Of a DNA stretch of 64,000 nt, positions 37,028-45,786 are shown piece after piece. The notes below the pieces were generated by a model, which was not told where the DNA came from, made no database searches, and saw nothing but the letters and a program-made list of their open reading frames with translations. The position numbers and the translations under genes are program-made. The stretch's first letter is position 1, and the number at the start of each line of letters is the position of its first letter. The DNA is taken from NCBI RefSeq assembly GCF_031624635.1, contig NZ_JAMQOQ010000002.1, forward strand, positions 986,335 through 1,050,334, given 5' to 3'. Source of the stretch: Halogeometricum sp. S3BR5-2 (lineage in GTDB: Archaea; Halobacteriota; Halobacteria; Halobacteriales; Haloferacaceae).

Positions 37028-37993
37028 TCACCGAACCCCGATTCGCACCCGGTCGTCCTCGGCGCGGCGGAGTCGCTCGACGCGGTCCTCCGTCCGCGGG
37101 TGCGTCGAGAACAGGTCGCGGAGAGCGCGTTCCTCGCCGGACTCCACCTCCCCGCGAATCCACAGCGGCGAGAGGATACCGAACTCGGGGGTCGCCGCTC
37201 GCTCTATCTTCTCCAACGCGCGCGCGAGGGCGAGCGGTCGCCCCGTGACGGCGGCGGCACGGGCGTCGGCGGCGTACTCCCGGCGGCGCGAGTGCGCCCG
37301 CGCGAACAGCGTCACCGCGGCCATCGCCACGGCGACTCCCTGTTCGAGGCGCCGGCGGGCGCGGCCGGGGACCGTCTCGGCCCACGAGGCGGGGTCGCCG
37401 CGGAACCACGCCGCCGCGAAGGCGAGGCCGCTGACGAGGAATACGACCGGCGAGACGGCGGCGTAGGCGAGGCTGACGACGGTCTGGACGGCGCTGAACG
37501 CGAGCGTCTGGACGAGGCTGTCGCGGCGTTCGAGGTGCGCCAGTTCGTGCGCCAACAGCCCCTCGAACTCCGCGCGGTCGAGGAGTCGGAGCAGGGCGGC
37601 GTCGACGACGACGGTGTCGCGGCCCGCGGTGTCGAGGGCGAACGCGTTCGGCGTCTGCAGTCTGACCACCATCAGGCGCGGCGCCGCCACGTCCATCCGC
37701 TCGACCAGGCCGTCGAGCACGTCGTAGGCGCCCGGGACTCGCGCTCTGGACAGTTCGCGGGCGTCGAGTTGGGCGAGGAGGCGCGCCGTCCCGACCCGGA
37801 GGCTGAGGTAGCCGAAGACGACGGTGAGGACGGCGACGGTGAGGACGGCCGTCGTCGGGTCGGGGCGCAGGCGCCACAACGTCGCCAGCGCGACGTAACT
37901 GCCGTACGCCAACAGCCCGTAGAACAGGAGGACGACGACGCCGACCAGGACCATCAGGAGTCGGATACCGCCGCGGGCGGGGGAGGCGGACAT
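37028..37993 (-). CDS. M48 family membrane metalloprotease (HtpX-like)
   Basis: A 321-residue membrane protease. Two N-terminal helices (about residues 10-35 and 45-68) precede the zinc motif HELAH (about residue 150), with the third ligand glutamate in RREYAADARA (about 235). Further membrane segments lie between (about 165-205). By family it degrades misfolded membrane proteins. The MSASPARGG start at 37993 is preferred to the ATG at 38011, which would add six residues. The C-terminal FSTHPRTEDRVERLR is the conserved end of HtpX-like proteins. Confidence 0.92.
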   Translation of the reverse strand: MSASPARGGIRLLMVLVGVVVLLFYGLLAYGSYVALATLWRLRPDPTTAVLTVAVLTVVFGYLSLRVGTARLLAQLDARELSRARVPGAYDVLDGLVERMDVAAPRLMVVRLQTPNAFALDTAGRDTVVVDAALLRLLDRAEFEGLLAHELAHLERRDSLVQTLAFSAVQTVVSLAYAAVSPVVFLVSGLAFAAAWFRGDPASWAETVPGRARRRLEQGVAVAMAAVTLFARAHSRRREYAADARAAAVTGRPLALARALEKIERAATPEFGILSPLWIRGEVESGEERALRDLFSTHPRTEDRVERLRRAEDDRVRIGVR

Positions 37994-38069
37994 CGAGGGT
38001 CGATAGGGCACCGAACGTCAAAACGGTTCGTCCGGCGGCGGGACGGCGTTCGCGCGGCCGACGGCGCGG

Positions 38070-38831
38070 TCAGTCCTCGCGCCCGTCGGAGTCGGCGCTC
38101 CCGAACCGGTCCAGTCGGTCGGTGGCCCGGCGGAACACGCCCGTCAGCGTGTGTATCTCGCGGTCCGTAGGATGAGCGCGGCCGACGACGCGGCGCATCA
38201 TGCGCATCGTCTTCGGGCGCTTGTGGTCGCGGTGTTCGACGCGTTCGAGGAACGACCCGAAGTTGTCGTAGAAGCGCTCGATATCGCCCTCCTCGGCCCT
38301 GTCGCGTTCCACGTCGGGCAACTGCGTCTCCTCGACGGTCAGCGAGCGGAGTTCGTAGAACAGCACCGTCGCCGCCTGTCCGAGGTTGAGAACGGGGTAC
38401 TCGCCGCTGGCCGGGATGGAGCACACCTCGTCGAGGACGGCGAGTTCGTCGTTGTTGAGGCCGCGGCCCTCCCGACCGAAGACGAGGGCCGTCTTCGTGT
38501 CGACCGCCTCCAGACTCTCCCGCACCTCGACGGGCGTCTTGAACGGGTAGCGGACGTGCTTTCGACTATCTTCGTTCGTGATGGCCGTCGTCCCGACGGT
38601 GTGGTACTCCGAGACGATTTCGTCGAACGTCACCTCCTCGGCGTTCGGGAGGACGTCCTCGCGGGCGTGGCCGGCGAAGCCGTACGCCTCGCCGTCCGGT
38701 TCCAGTTCCGGGGGGTTCACGAGTTTGAGGTCCGTCAGCCCGAAGTTCTTCATCGCGCGGGCGATGGTGCCGACGTTCCCCGGCGTCTCGGGTTCGACGA
38801 CGACGACGACGGGCGTGTGACTGCGCGGCAT
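38070..38831 (-). CDS. trmJ: tRNA (cytidine-2'-O-)-methyltransferase TrmJ (SPOUT)
   Basis: A 253-residue SPOUT methyltransferase. The trefoil-knot motifs are VVVVVEPETPGNVGTIARAM, VFGREGRGLNNDEL and PVLNLGQAATVLFYEL. Archaeal TrmJ methylates the 2'-O of C32 in tRNAs. The C-terminal 90 residues (GDIERFYDNFGSFLERV) form the helical arm. The ATG at 38831 is five bases after the stop of the Cys-rich protein gene, so the two are co-transcribed. Confidence 0.93.
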   Translation of the reverse strand: MPRSHTPVVVVVEPETPGNVGTIARAMKNFGLTDLKLVNPPELEPDGEAYGFAGHAREDVLPNAEEVTFDEIVSEYHTVGTTAITNEDSRKHVRYPFKTPVEVRESLEAVDTKTALVFGREGRGLNNDELAVLDEVCSIPASGEYPVLNLGQAATVLFYELRSLTVEETQLPDVERDRAEEGDIERFYDNFGSFLERVEHRDHKRPKTMRMMRRVVGRAHPTDREIHTLTGVFRRATDRLDRFGSADSDGRED

Positions 38832-38836
38832 CCTCG

Positions 38837-39412
38837 TCACTTCGTGGGGTAGTCCTGCCCCATGTCGAGTCGGTTCTGGTCCTCGTCGTTCCAGTCCTCG
38901 TACGTTATCTCGCCCTCCTTGAAGTCGATGCGCTTGCGCTTGCCCTCCTGGCCTTCGTTGAGGCGACGGTTGAGTTCGGCCGGGTCGGGCGGCGTCGGGA
39001 GTTCGTTGGGGCCGGTGTCGACGTGGTCGGGGCCCTCGTAGCCGTCGGGGGCGCGGCCGCCGGCCGCGAACCACTCGTGGAACTCGTCTCTGAACGTCTC
39101 CTCGCCGCGGTAGTCGGACCCGCCGGCCTCCCGATACCAGTAGAAGAAGTCCGCCTCGTGGTCCGAACAGAGGAGCACCTCCTCCATCGGTTCGCCGTAC
39201 ACGACCGTCGCCTGGTTACAGCGCCTCTTCTCCCCCTCGCCGTGCACCAAGTAGCAGGCGTCGCAGGGTTTCGACTGCAGGTAGGTGAGTCGGATGAGTC
39301 GCGTCCGGGCGTCCTCCGGCACCTCGTCGAGCGGACGGAACTCCCCGTCGTCGGTGAACACTTCCGACTCGTCGAAGCGCCACCCGCGGAGTCCGATGCT
39401 GACCTTCGCCAT
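38837..39412 (-). CDS. Cys-rich soluble protein co-transcribed with trmJ
   Basis: A 191-residue acidic protein I cannot assign to a named family. It has a putative metal site, CDACYLVHGEGEKRRC followed by LLCSDHE (about residues 50-82), suitable for a zinc or iron-sulfur centre. Two Trp/Tyr-rich stretches (FFYWYREAGGSDYRG and YEDWNDED) and a Pro-rich linker (PTPPDPAEL) follow. The tight 5-bp spacing to trmJ suggests a shared task, perhaps in tRNA modification. That is inference. Confidence 0.78.
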   Translation of the reverse strand: MAKVSIGLRGWRFDESEVFTDDGEFRPLDEVPEDARTRLIRLTYLQSKPCDACYLVHGEGEKRRCNQATVVYGEPMEEVLLCSDHEADFFYWYREAGGSDYRGEETFRDEFHEWFAAGGRAPDGYEGPDHVDTGPNELPTPPDPAELNRRLNEGQEGKRKRIDFKEGEITYEDWNDEDQNRLDMGQDYPTK

Positions 39413-39527
39413 TGGCGAATGGTAGCGGGTGCGCGGATAAAAAGAGCGTGACTCCGGCGTCCGGCGGTGGCAGCGAGGGGCGCCGGGACCGGACCGCATA
39501 TGTCGGTCCCATCCTACGTTCCCACCA

Positions 39528-40727
39528 ATGCAGACCGTCGACGCGGCCGGACTCGAAATCGGCGACGACAGCCCCCCGCGAATCATGGGGGTCCTCAACG
39601 TCTCGAAGGAGTCGCCGTACTCGCCGAGCGTGTTCGACGACGCCGGCGAGGCGGCCGAGTACGTCGACGACGCCCTCGTCGGCGAGGGCGCCGACATCGT
39701 CGACGTGGGGCTGGAGTCGGCGAACAAGCGCTTCGAGGTGCTGTCGGCCGAGGAGGAACTCGACCGCCTCGACACCGCCGTCGAGGCGATGGAGAGCGTC
39801 TCCGGCGACGCCGTCTTCTCCATCGAGACGCGCTACCACGAAGTCGCGGACGAAGCGCTCTCGCGGGGGTTCGACATGGTGAACGACATCTGCGGCTTCG
39901 CCGACCCGGAGATGCCCGTCGTCTGCGAGGACCACGACGCCGCCGTCGCCAAGATGGCGTCGCCGCCGGACCTCGAACGACCCGGCGCCGTCAAGGAGGT
40001 GGACGACATCTACGACGCCCTCGCGCGGAACGGCTTCACCGACAAGACCATCGTCGACCCGGCGTTCGGCGGGTGGTCCGAGGCGAAGACGCTCGAAGAC
40101 GACCGGGAGACGTTCCGCCGCCTCCGCGAGTTCCGCGGCTACGGCCGGCCCGTCCTCGTCTCCATCAACCGGAAGAACTTCCTCCGCGAGGTGGCCGGAC
40201 GCGACACCGAAGACGCCCTGCCCGTCTCGTTGGCGGCCACCTCGATGGCCGTCGAACGCGGCGCGCACGTGATTCGGACGCACGACGTGGCGGAGACGCG
40301 GGATGCGGCCCTCATCGGGAAGGAGTTCGCCCGCCGGCGGACGAGGCGGACCCGCAGCGGCGCCTCGAACGCCGACGTCGACGGCGGCGACGTGAGCGTC
40401 GAGGAACTCGACGTGACGACGCCGCGGGAGGCCGAACGCCACCTCGACCGTCTCGGCGTCGACGCGCCGGCGTCCGTCGCCGAGGAGTCCGTCGTCCGCG
40501 TCTTCGAACTCGACGGCCTCGCCGACGGGGACGTGCGGACGCTGGCGGCGGCGGCGGGCGACGCCGGGGCGACGTTCGCCCGAGGGACGACGGAACCGGG
40601 GGCGGCCGGTCACGACGTCCTCCTCCTCGGGACTCCCCGCGCCCTCCGCGAGACGGCGACTGTCGCCGAGGGGGAGTCCGACGCGCTTCGGTCGGCGCTC
40701 GATTCGGTGAAACGGGCGGTGTTCTGA
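39528..40727 (+). CDS. folP: Dihydropteroate synthase-like protein with C-terminal extension
   Basis: A 399-residue protein with a DHPS TIM barrel (about residues 15-265). Family positions are GVLNVSKESPYSP (canonical NVTPDSFSDG), DVGLES (canonical DIGGES), FSIET (canonical SVDT), NDICG, INRKNF (canonical SRKSF) and RTHDV (canonical RVHDV). The pterin-site aspartates are partly replaced, so the chemistry may be adapted to an archaeal pterin. The final about 130 residues (from about 270) form an extra alpha/beta region of unknown role. It lies 185 bp before the MptE-like pterin kinase on the same strand, which supports a folate/pterin role. Confidence 0.85.
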   Translation: MQTVDAAGLEIGDDSPPRIMGVLNVSKESPYSPSVFDDAGEAAEYVDDALVGEGADIVDVGLESANKRFEVLSAEEELDRLDTAVEAMESVSGDAVFSIETRYHEVADEALSRGFDMVNDICGFADPEMPVVCEDHDAAVAKMASPPDLERPGAVKEVDDIYDALARNGFTDKTIVDPAFGGWSEAKTLEDDRETFRRLREFRGYGRPVLVSINRKNFLREVAGRDTEDALPVSLAATSMAVERGAHVIRTHDVAETRDAALIGKEFARRRTRRTRSGASNADVDGGDVSVEELDVTTPREAERHLDRLGVDAPASVAEESVVRVFELDGLADGDVRTLAAAAGDAGATFARGTTEPGAAGHDVLLLGTPRALRETATVAEGESDALRSALDSVKRAVF

Positions 40728-40804
40728 GGGCCGTGGCGACGTCGAAGAGCCCCGAGGGTGCCTCTGAGCCCGTTTCCCTTCGGCGCTTAGTTAAGAGAAA
40801 ACTT

Positions 40805-40909
40805 ATGCCGGACGGCCGAGAAGCGGTCCACTGGAAGCCGGAAGGGCACACGGGTAGGGGTACTTGGTGCCATTCCGGCCCACACCGAACTATCTTTGCG
40901 GAGTCCTAA
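40805..40909 (+). CDS. Possible 34-residue leader ORF before mptE
   Basis: ATG at 40805 opens a short frame, MPDGREAVHWKPEGH and so on, of 34 residues with one Cys and several His, ending in TAA three bases before the mptE ATG. A TTAAG box lies 10-20 bp before it (40788-40796). The frame also contains a strong hairpin. It could be a leader peptide, a mini zinc-binding protein, or simply open by chance over a structured RNA. No homologue is known to me. Confidence 0.3.
   Translation: MPDGREAVHWKPEGHTGRGTWCHSGPHRTIFAES
40838..40878 (+). promoter_or_regulatory. Structured leader hairpin upstream of mptE
   Basis: CCGGAAGGGCAC (40838-40849) pairs with GTGCCATTCCGG (40867-40878): 11 base pairs with one G-A mismatch and a 17-nt G-rich loop. 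It lies 34 bp before the mptE start, downstream of a TATA-like TTAAGAG element (40790-40797), so it would be in the transcript's 5' leader. Possible riboswitch, attenuator or ncRNA. Ligand is unknown. Confidence 0.45.
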
Positions 40910-40912
40910 CCG

Positions 40913-41587
40913 ATGGAGTTCACCGACTGGGAACCCGTCTACGAGCTGATTCTGGCGGATTTCGGCTACCCGCGGGAGGGCGACGAACGCGCCCGCGACG
41001 CGATGGCGGCGTACGCGCGCCCGTTCGACGCGACGGGCGTCGACTGCGCGGGCGAGACGGTGGCCGTCGTCGGCGCCGCGCCGTCGCTCCCGGCGGAGGT
41101 GGACGCCGTCGCCGGGGCCGACCGGGTGTTCGCCGCGTCGACGGCGGCGGACGTCGTCCGCGAGGCGGGGTATCGAGTGGACCTGATGGTGACCGACTTG
41201 GACAAGAACCCCGAGACGGCGCGGGAGCGCACGCGCGCCGGGCGGCCCGTCGCGGCGCACGCCCACGGCGACAACGTCCCCGCCGTCCGCGAGTGGATGC
41301 CCCGATTCGATGCCGAGCACGTCCTGGCGACGACGCAGGCGGCGCCCGTCGGGAACGTCGTCAACCACGGCGGGTTCACGGACGGCGACCGGGCGGCGTT
41401 CCTCGCCGACGCGTTCGGAGCCGCCGAACTCCGGTTCGTCGGGTGGGACTTCGACGACCCGAGCGTCGGCGCCGCGAAGGCGCGGAAACTGCGGTGGGCG
41501 GAGCGACTGCTGTTTCTTCTCGAACGGCGCCGCGGCGAGCGGTTCGCGGTGCTGGACGGGCGGCGAGAGTCGATACGGCGACTGTGA
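40913..41587 (+). CDS. mptE: 6-hydroxymethylpterin diphosphokinase (MptE-like)
   Basis: A 224-residue protein of the DUF115/MptE group, which uses ATP to pyrophosphorylate 6-hydroxymethyl-7,8-dihydropterin before condensation by DHPS. Characteristic parts are VAVVGAAPSLPAEVDAVAGA, DLMVTDLDKNPETAR, AHAHGDNVPAV, and FVGWDFDDPS with KLRWAERLL. Start ATG is at 40913. Together with the DHPS-like gene just upstream it covers two consecutive steps of pterin cofactor synthesis. Confidence 0.88.
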   Translation: MEFTDWEPVYELILADFGYPREGDERARDAMAAYARPFDATGVDCAGETVAVVGAAPSLPAEVDAVAGADRVFAASTAADVVREAGYRVDLMVTDLDKNPETARERTRAGRPVAAHAHGDNVPAVREWMPRFDAEHVLATTQAAPVGNVVNHGGFTDGDRAAFLADAFGAAELRFVGWDFDDPSVGAAKARKLRWAERLLFLLERRRGERFAVLDGRRESIRRL

Positions 41588-41625
41588 GGAGGGAACCGAG
41601 CGACCGGCGCCCGCGAGCGGTGCGT

Positions 41626-42558
41626 TCAGGCCTCCGCGTCGGCGTCGCGTCGGAGCGGCCGGTCGAGGGGTACCGGGTCGACCGACGCCTCGAACAGGCG
41701 GGAGGCGCAGGCCTCGCAGGTGGCCGCGAGGACCGACTCGCGGGCGGGGTGAGGAGAGTCAGGGTGGGGGTCGGGACCCGCGCCCCGCGGTCCGACGCGG
41801 GAGACGGAGACGGCGCCGTCGCAGGCCGGACACCAGTCGAGGTGGAGTCTGAGCGCCGCGAGGACGCGGACGCGCGTCGTCGCGTCGAGCGCCCACCACT
41901 CGGGGAAGCGCGTCCGGAACTCCTCGACGGCGGCGACGTCCGCGAGGAACGCGGCGCGCGAGGGCCATCGACCCGCGGATCGGTCGCCGACCGAGGCGAC
42001 GAGCGTCCCGTCTTCGGCCTCCCACGACAGTTCCACGTCGCGGCGCGGGACCGAGAGCAGGTCGGCGAGCGCCGCGGCGTCCTCGCTTCGGCCGCCCATC
42101 GAGAGGATGCGACGGCGCCACGTCCGCTCGAATCCCGGGTCGACGCGCGGGGCGCCGGCCCCGCCGCCCTCACCGTCGACCAGTAAGTCGGCGCGGCGGA
42201 GGCGCGACTCGGCAGGGTCGAGGCCGGCGTCCGTGGGGGTTCGGGAGTCGTCGCCGCCGAAGAGGCCGCGGGCGCCGACGACGGCGCGACGGGGGAGGCG
42301 TCGGACCGCGGCGCGGAGCGCCGGGTTGTCGGCGACGACGAGCGCCGCCGTCCCGGCGAGGACGAACGAGACGACGACGCCGGCGGTCGGCCACCGCGCC
42401 GCCGTCCCGACGACGACGCCCGCGAGGACGGCGAACGCCGCGACGGTCAGCACGACGACGCGGGGGTCCCGGCGGCGTCGCGCGGCGAGGGCTATCGAAC
42501 GGAGGGTCGTGCCTGCTGTCGCGGTGCGTCTGCGGACGCGGTCGAACACTCTCGCCAC
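41626..42558 (-). CDS. Membrane-anchored protein with C-terminal CxxC pair, unknown function
   Basis: A 310-residue protein. Basic N-terminus, two adjacent membrane helices (about residues 34-54 and 58-77), then a soluble domain with FERTWRRRILSMGGRSEDAAALAD and an acidic region. A C-terminal putative zinc site follows, CPAC (about 244) and CEAC (about 285). No family is recognised. Start is GTG at 42558, as no in-frame ATG fits. It converges on mptE with 38 bp between stops. Confidence 0.72.
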   Translation of the reverse strand: MARVFDRVRRRTATAGTTLRSIALAARRRRDPRVVVLTVAAFAVLAGVVVGTAARWPTAGVVVSFVLAGTAALVVADNPALRAAVRRLPRRAVVGARGLFGGDDSRTPTDAGLDPAESRLRRADLLVDGEGGGAGAPRVDPGFERTWRRRILSMGGRSEDAAALADLLSVPRRDVELSWEAEDGTLVASVGDRSAGRWPSRAAFLADVAAVEEFRTRFPEWWALDATTRVRVLAALRLHLDWCPACDGAVSVSRVGPRGAGPDPHPDSPHPARESVLAATCEACASRLFEASVDPVPLDRPLRRDADAEA

Positions 42559-42769
42559 TACCTGAACACCAACGAACGCTCCGGGTTAGGTATGCGGCGC
42601 TTACTCCCGATTCACGACACGTCCGCCGTTTTTTCGCCCGTCCTATCGACCGTTAAGTGCCGCATCGTCGAATCCGCCCGATGCTAACCGCCGGATACCA
42701 GCGAATAACGTTCACCAAAACGGAACGGAATGGGCGGCCGGGCGGAAATTACCGCCGCGTTCTCGAAGC

Positions 42770-42786
42770 GTGAGAGCGGCTCTCAC
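42770..42786. promoter_or_regulatory. 17-bp palindrome upstream of photolyase
   Basis: GTGAGAGC-G-GCTCTCAC is a perfect 8-bp palindrome with a single-base centre, 43 bp before the photolyase ATG at 42830. It is suitable as a dimeric regulator site. The rest of 42559-42829 is AT-enriched in parts (CGTTAAGTG at about 42651) but codes for nothing visible. Confidence 0.45.
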
Positions 42787-42829
42787 CGGATGCCGATAGC
42801 TTGAGGGGGACTTCGTCCTTGCCACCGGT

Positions 42830-44248
42830 ATGCAACTCCACTGGCACCGCCGCGACCTGCGCGCGTCGGACAACCGGGGACTCGCGACGGCGGCGGAGGC
42901 GGCCGAGGGTGAGGGTGGGGTCGTCCCCGTCTTCGTGTTCGACGACGGCGTGCTGGCGCACGCCGGCGCCGCGCGGGTTCGGTTCATGCTCGACGCCCTC
43001 GCTCGGTTGCGGGAGCGGTACCGCGAACGCGGCTCCGACCTCGTCGTCGCCCGCGGCGACCCGGCCGAGGAGATTCCGCGCCTCGCGGCCGAGTACGACG
43101 CCGAACGCGTCGTCTGGAATCAGGATTACTCGGGGCTCGCGCGGACCCGCGACGCGGCGGTGCGGCGGGCGTTGGACGACGCGAGCGTCGCCCGCGAGTC
43201 CGTCCACGACGCGATTCACCACGAACCGGGGTCGATAACGACGAACGCGGGCGACCCGTACTCGGTGTACACCTACTTCTGGAAGAAGTGGCGCGACCGG
43301 GAGAAAGCCGACCCTTACCCGGCACCGGAGGCCGACTCGCTGGCCGACGTGACCGGCGGCGACCTGCCCGATATCGGAGACTTAGGCTTCGAGCAACCGA
43401 CCGCCGACGTGCCCGAGGCGGGGACCGAAGCGGCCCGCGAGCGCCTCTCGTCGTTCTGCGAGGACGCCATCTACCGCTACGACGAGGACCGCGACTACCC
43501 CGAACGCGACGCCACCTCGCGGCTCTCGACAGACCTGAAGTGGGGCACTATCGGGATTCGAGAGGTGTACGAGGCGACCGAGGAAGCCGCCGAGAGCGCC
43601 GACGGCGAGGAGGCCGACTCGGTCGAGGAGTTCCAATCGCAGTTGGCGTGGCGGGAGTTCTACGCGCACGTCCTCTACTTCAACCCCGAGGTGGTGACGG
43701 AGAACTACAAATCGTACGAGAACGGAATCGAGTGGCGCGAGGACGAGGAGGGCCTCACCGCTTGGAAAGCGGGCGAGACGGGCTACCCCATCGTCGACGC
43801 CGGGATGCGGCAGTTGCGCGAGGAGGCGTACATGCACAACCGGATGCGGATGCTCGTCGCCTCGTTCCTGACGAAGGACCTCCTCCTCGACTGGCGCGAG
43901 GGCTACGCGCACTTCCGGGAGTACCTGGCGGACCACGACACCGCCAACGACAACGGCGGGTGGCAGTGGGCCGCCTCCACCGGCACCGACGCCCAGCCCT
44001 ACTTCCGCGTGTTCAACCCGACGACGCAGGGCGAGCGGTACGACCCCGACGCGACGTACATCAAGGAGTACGTGCCCGAACTCCGCGACGCCTCCGCCGA
44101 GGAGATTCACAGTTGGAACGAGCTGTCGCCGACCGAACGCGAGTCGGCCGCTCCGGATTACTACGACCCCATCGTGGACCACGCCGAGCGCCGCGAGATG
44201 GCCATCTCGATGTTCGAGGACGCCCGCGGCGACGACGAGGACGACTGA
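42830..44248 (+). CDS. phr: Deoxyribodipyrimidine photolyase (class I CPD photolyase)
   Basis: A 472-residue photolyase that repairs cyclobutane pyrimidine dimers with blue light. The N-terminal antenna domain has LHWHRRDLRASDN. The FAD domain has QLAWREFYAHVL, YPIVDAGMRQLREEAYMHNRMRM and NDNGGWQWAASTGTDAQPYF, including the conserved Trp/Asn positions. It is highly relevant for sunlit halophiles. A palindrome 43 bp upstream could control it. Start ATG is at 42830. Confidence 0.96.
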   Translation: MQLHWHRRDLRASDNRGLATAAEAAEGEGGVVPVFVFDDGVLAHAGAARVRFMLDALARLRERYRERGSDLVVARGDPAEEIPRLAAEYDAERVVWNQDYSGLARTRDAAVRRALDDASVARESVHDAIHHEPGSITTNAGDPYSVYTYFWKKWRDREKADPYPAPEADSLADVTGGDLPDIGDLGFEQPTADVPEAGTEAARERLSSFCEDAIYRYDEDRDYPERDATSRLSTDLKWGTIGIREVYEATEEAAESADGEEADSVEEFQSQLAWREFYAHVLYFNPEVVTENYKSYENGIEWREDEEGLTAWKAGETGYPIVDAGMRQLREEAYMHNRMRMLVASFLTKDLLLDWREGYAHFREYLADHDTANDNGGWQWAASTGTDAQPYFRVFNPTTQGERYDPDATYIKEYVPELRDASAEEIHSWNELSPTERESAAPDYYDPIVDHAERREMAISMFEDARGDDEDD

Positions 44249-44322
44249 CGGCCGGCACCGGAGGGAACGGCGTGTCTCTCCCGCGAAGGTACACTCATAC
44301 TCCCGGCTCTCGATGCTCCGAT

Positions 44323-44937
44323 ATGCACGTCGACATCCTCCTCTACGACGGCTTCGACGAACTCGACGCCGTCGGTCCTTACGAGGTGTTTCAGACGGCG
44401 GGCGCGTTCGGCGCCGACTGCGCGGCGCGGTTGGTTACGCTCGAATCGACCGACTCCGTGACGGCGAGTCACGGCCTCCGCGTCGGCGTCGACGGAACGC
44501 TCGGCAACGGGGACGCCCTCGAAACCGGCCCGGACGTCCTCCTCGTCCCCGGTGGCGGGTGGTCGGACGCCTCGAAACCCGGCGCGGGGATGGAGGCCGA
44601 GCGAGGGGAAATCCCCGAGGCCGTCGCCGCGCACGCCGACCGCGGGGGCGTCGTGGCGGGCGTCTGCACCGGCGGGATGCTTCTCGCCCGCGCGGGCGTC
44701 CTCGACGGCCGACGGGCCGTGACCCACGCGAGCGCACTCGACGACCTGCGGGCGACGGACGCCGTCGTCACCGAGGCGCGGTTCGTCGACGACGGCGACG
44801 TGCTCACGGCCGGCGGCGTCACCTCGGGGTTGGACCTCGCGCTCCACCTCGTCGAACGCGAGTGCGGCGTCGACGCCGCGGACCGGGTGGCCCGCGAGAT
44901 AGAGTACGAACGGCGGAGCGACCCGGCGGGAAAGTAG
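44323..44937 (+). CDS. DJ-1/PfpI family protein
   Basis: A 204-residue class I glutamine amidotransferase-like protein. ILLYDGFDELDAVGPYEVFQ is the DJ-1/PfpI N-terminus (the GPYEVF form of transcription-regulator-associated members). The nucleophilic Cys lies in GVCTGGMLLARAG (about residue 111), and the late HASALDDLRATDA also matches. Members act as isonitrile hydratases, deglycases or chaperones. The AraC DNA-binding part of relatives is absent. The start at 44323 is inside a longer open frame. Confidence 0.9.
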   Translation: MHVDILLYDGFDELDAVGPYEVFQTAGAFGADCAARLVTLESTDSVTASHGLRVGVDGTLGNGDALETGPDVLLVPGGGWSDASKPGAGMEAERGEIPEAVAAHADRGGVVAGVCTGGMLLARAGVLDGRRAVTHASALDDLRATDAVVTEARFVDDGDVLTAGGVTSGLDLALHLVERECGVDAADRVAREIEYERRSDPAGK

Positions 44938-44993
44938 CCGCCCGCGAGACGGTCACCGAATATGACAGTGGCGTGTTAGCATAGACCTCCTCA

Positions 44994-45035
44994 ACGTTTA
45001 ACAGCAGTCCGGGACAAATACGAGGTGGAGGAATC
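44994..45035 (+). promoter_or_regulatory. sod promoter and Shine-Dalgarno site
   Basis: ACGTTTA (44994-45000) fits a TATA box about 40 bp before the ATG. GGTGGAGGAA (45025-45034) is a strong Shine-Dalgarno-like site eight bases before the ATG at 45040. This leadered arrangement with SD is unusual here, because most genes in the window look leaderless. Confidence 0.6.
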
Positions 45036-45039
45036 TCTC

Positions 45040-45639
45040 ATGAGCTACGAACTCGATCCCTTACCGTACGACTACGACGCGCTGGAACCGCACCTCTCCG
45101 AGCAGGTGCTCACGTGGCATCACGACACCCACCATCAGGGCTACGTGAACGGCTGGAACAGCGCCGAGGAGACGCTGGAGTCCAACCGCGAGGAGGGCGA
45201 CTTCTCCTCGTCGGGCGGCGCGCTTCGTAACGTCACCCACAACGGCTCGGGCCACATCCTCCACGACCTGTTCTGGCAGAACATGTCGCCGGAAGGCGGC
45301 GAGGAGCCCTCGGGTGACCTCGCCGACCGCATCGAGGAGGACTTCGGCTCCTACGACGCCTGGAAGGGCGAGTTCGAGGCCGCCGCGAAGGACGCCAGCG
45401 GTTGGGCGCTCCTCGTCTACGATTCGTTCTCGAACCAGCTACGGAACGTCGTCGTCGACAAACACGACCAGGGCGCACTCTGGGGTTCCCACCCCATCCT
45501 CGCGCTGGACGTCTGGGAACACTCCTACTACCACGACTACGGCCCGGCACGTGGCGACTTCATCGACGCGTTCTTCGAGGTCGTCGACTGGGAGGAGCCC
45601 AGTTCCCGCTACGGCGAAGCCGTTCAGCTCTTCGAGTAA
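45040..45639 (+). CDS. sod: Superoxide dismutase (Mn/Fe family)
   Basis: A 199-residue Mn/Fe superoxide dismutase. Metal ligands are H27 in LTWHHDTHHQGYV, H75 in HILHDLFW, and Asp and His in LDVWEHSYYHDY. Length and motifs match the haloarchaeal Mn enzymes. It dismutates superoxide in the cytosol. An upstream GTG at 45025 would add five residues (MEESL), but the SD site at 45025-45034 decides for ATG 45040. Confidence 0.97.
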   Translation: MSYELDPLPYDYDALEPHLSEQVLTWHHDTHHQGYVNGWNSAEETLESNREEGDFSSSGGALRNVTHNGSGHILHDLFWQNMSPEGGEEPSGDLADRIEEDFGSYDAWKGEFEAAAKDASGWALLVYDSFSNQLRNVVVDKHDQGALWGSHPILALDVWEHSYYHDYGPARGDFIDAFFEVVDWEEPSSRYGEAVQLFE

Positions 45640-45786
45640 GCGACGAGATTCGGAGGTCGCTCGTTTCGAGCGCTCCGAACGTACACCCCGACTTTTCTTT
45701 CGACGCCGCATCCGACCCGCGAGCGACGCCTCCCCCGGCGCCGCGCAGTCACCGCGCTTACGTGCGCCGCCGCCGACCGTGTCGGT

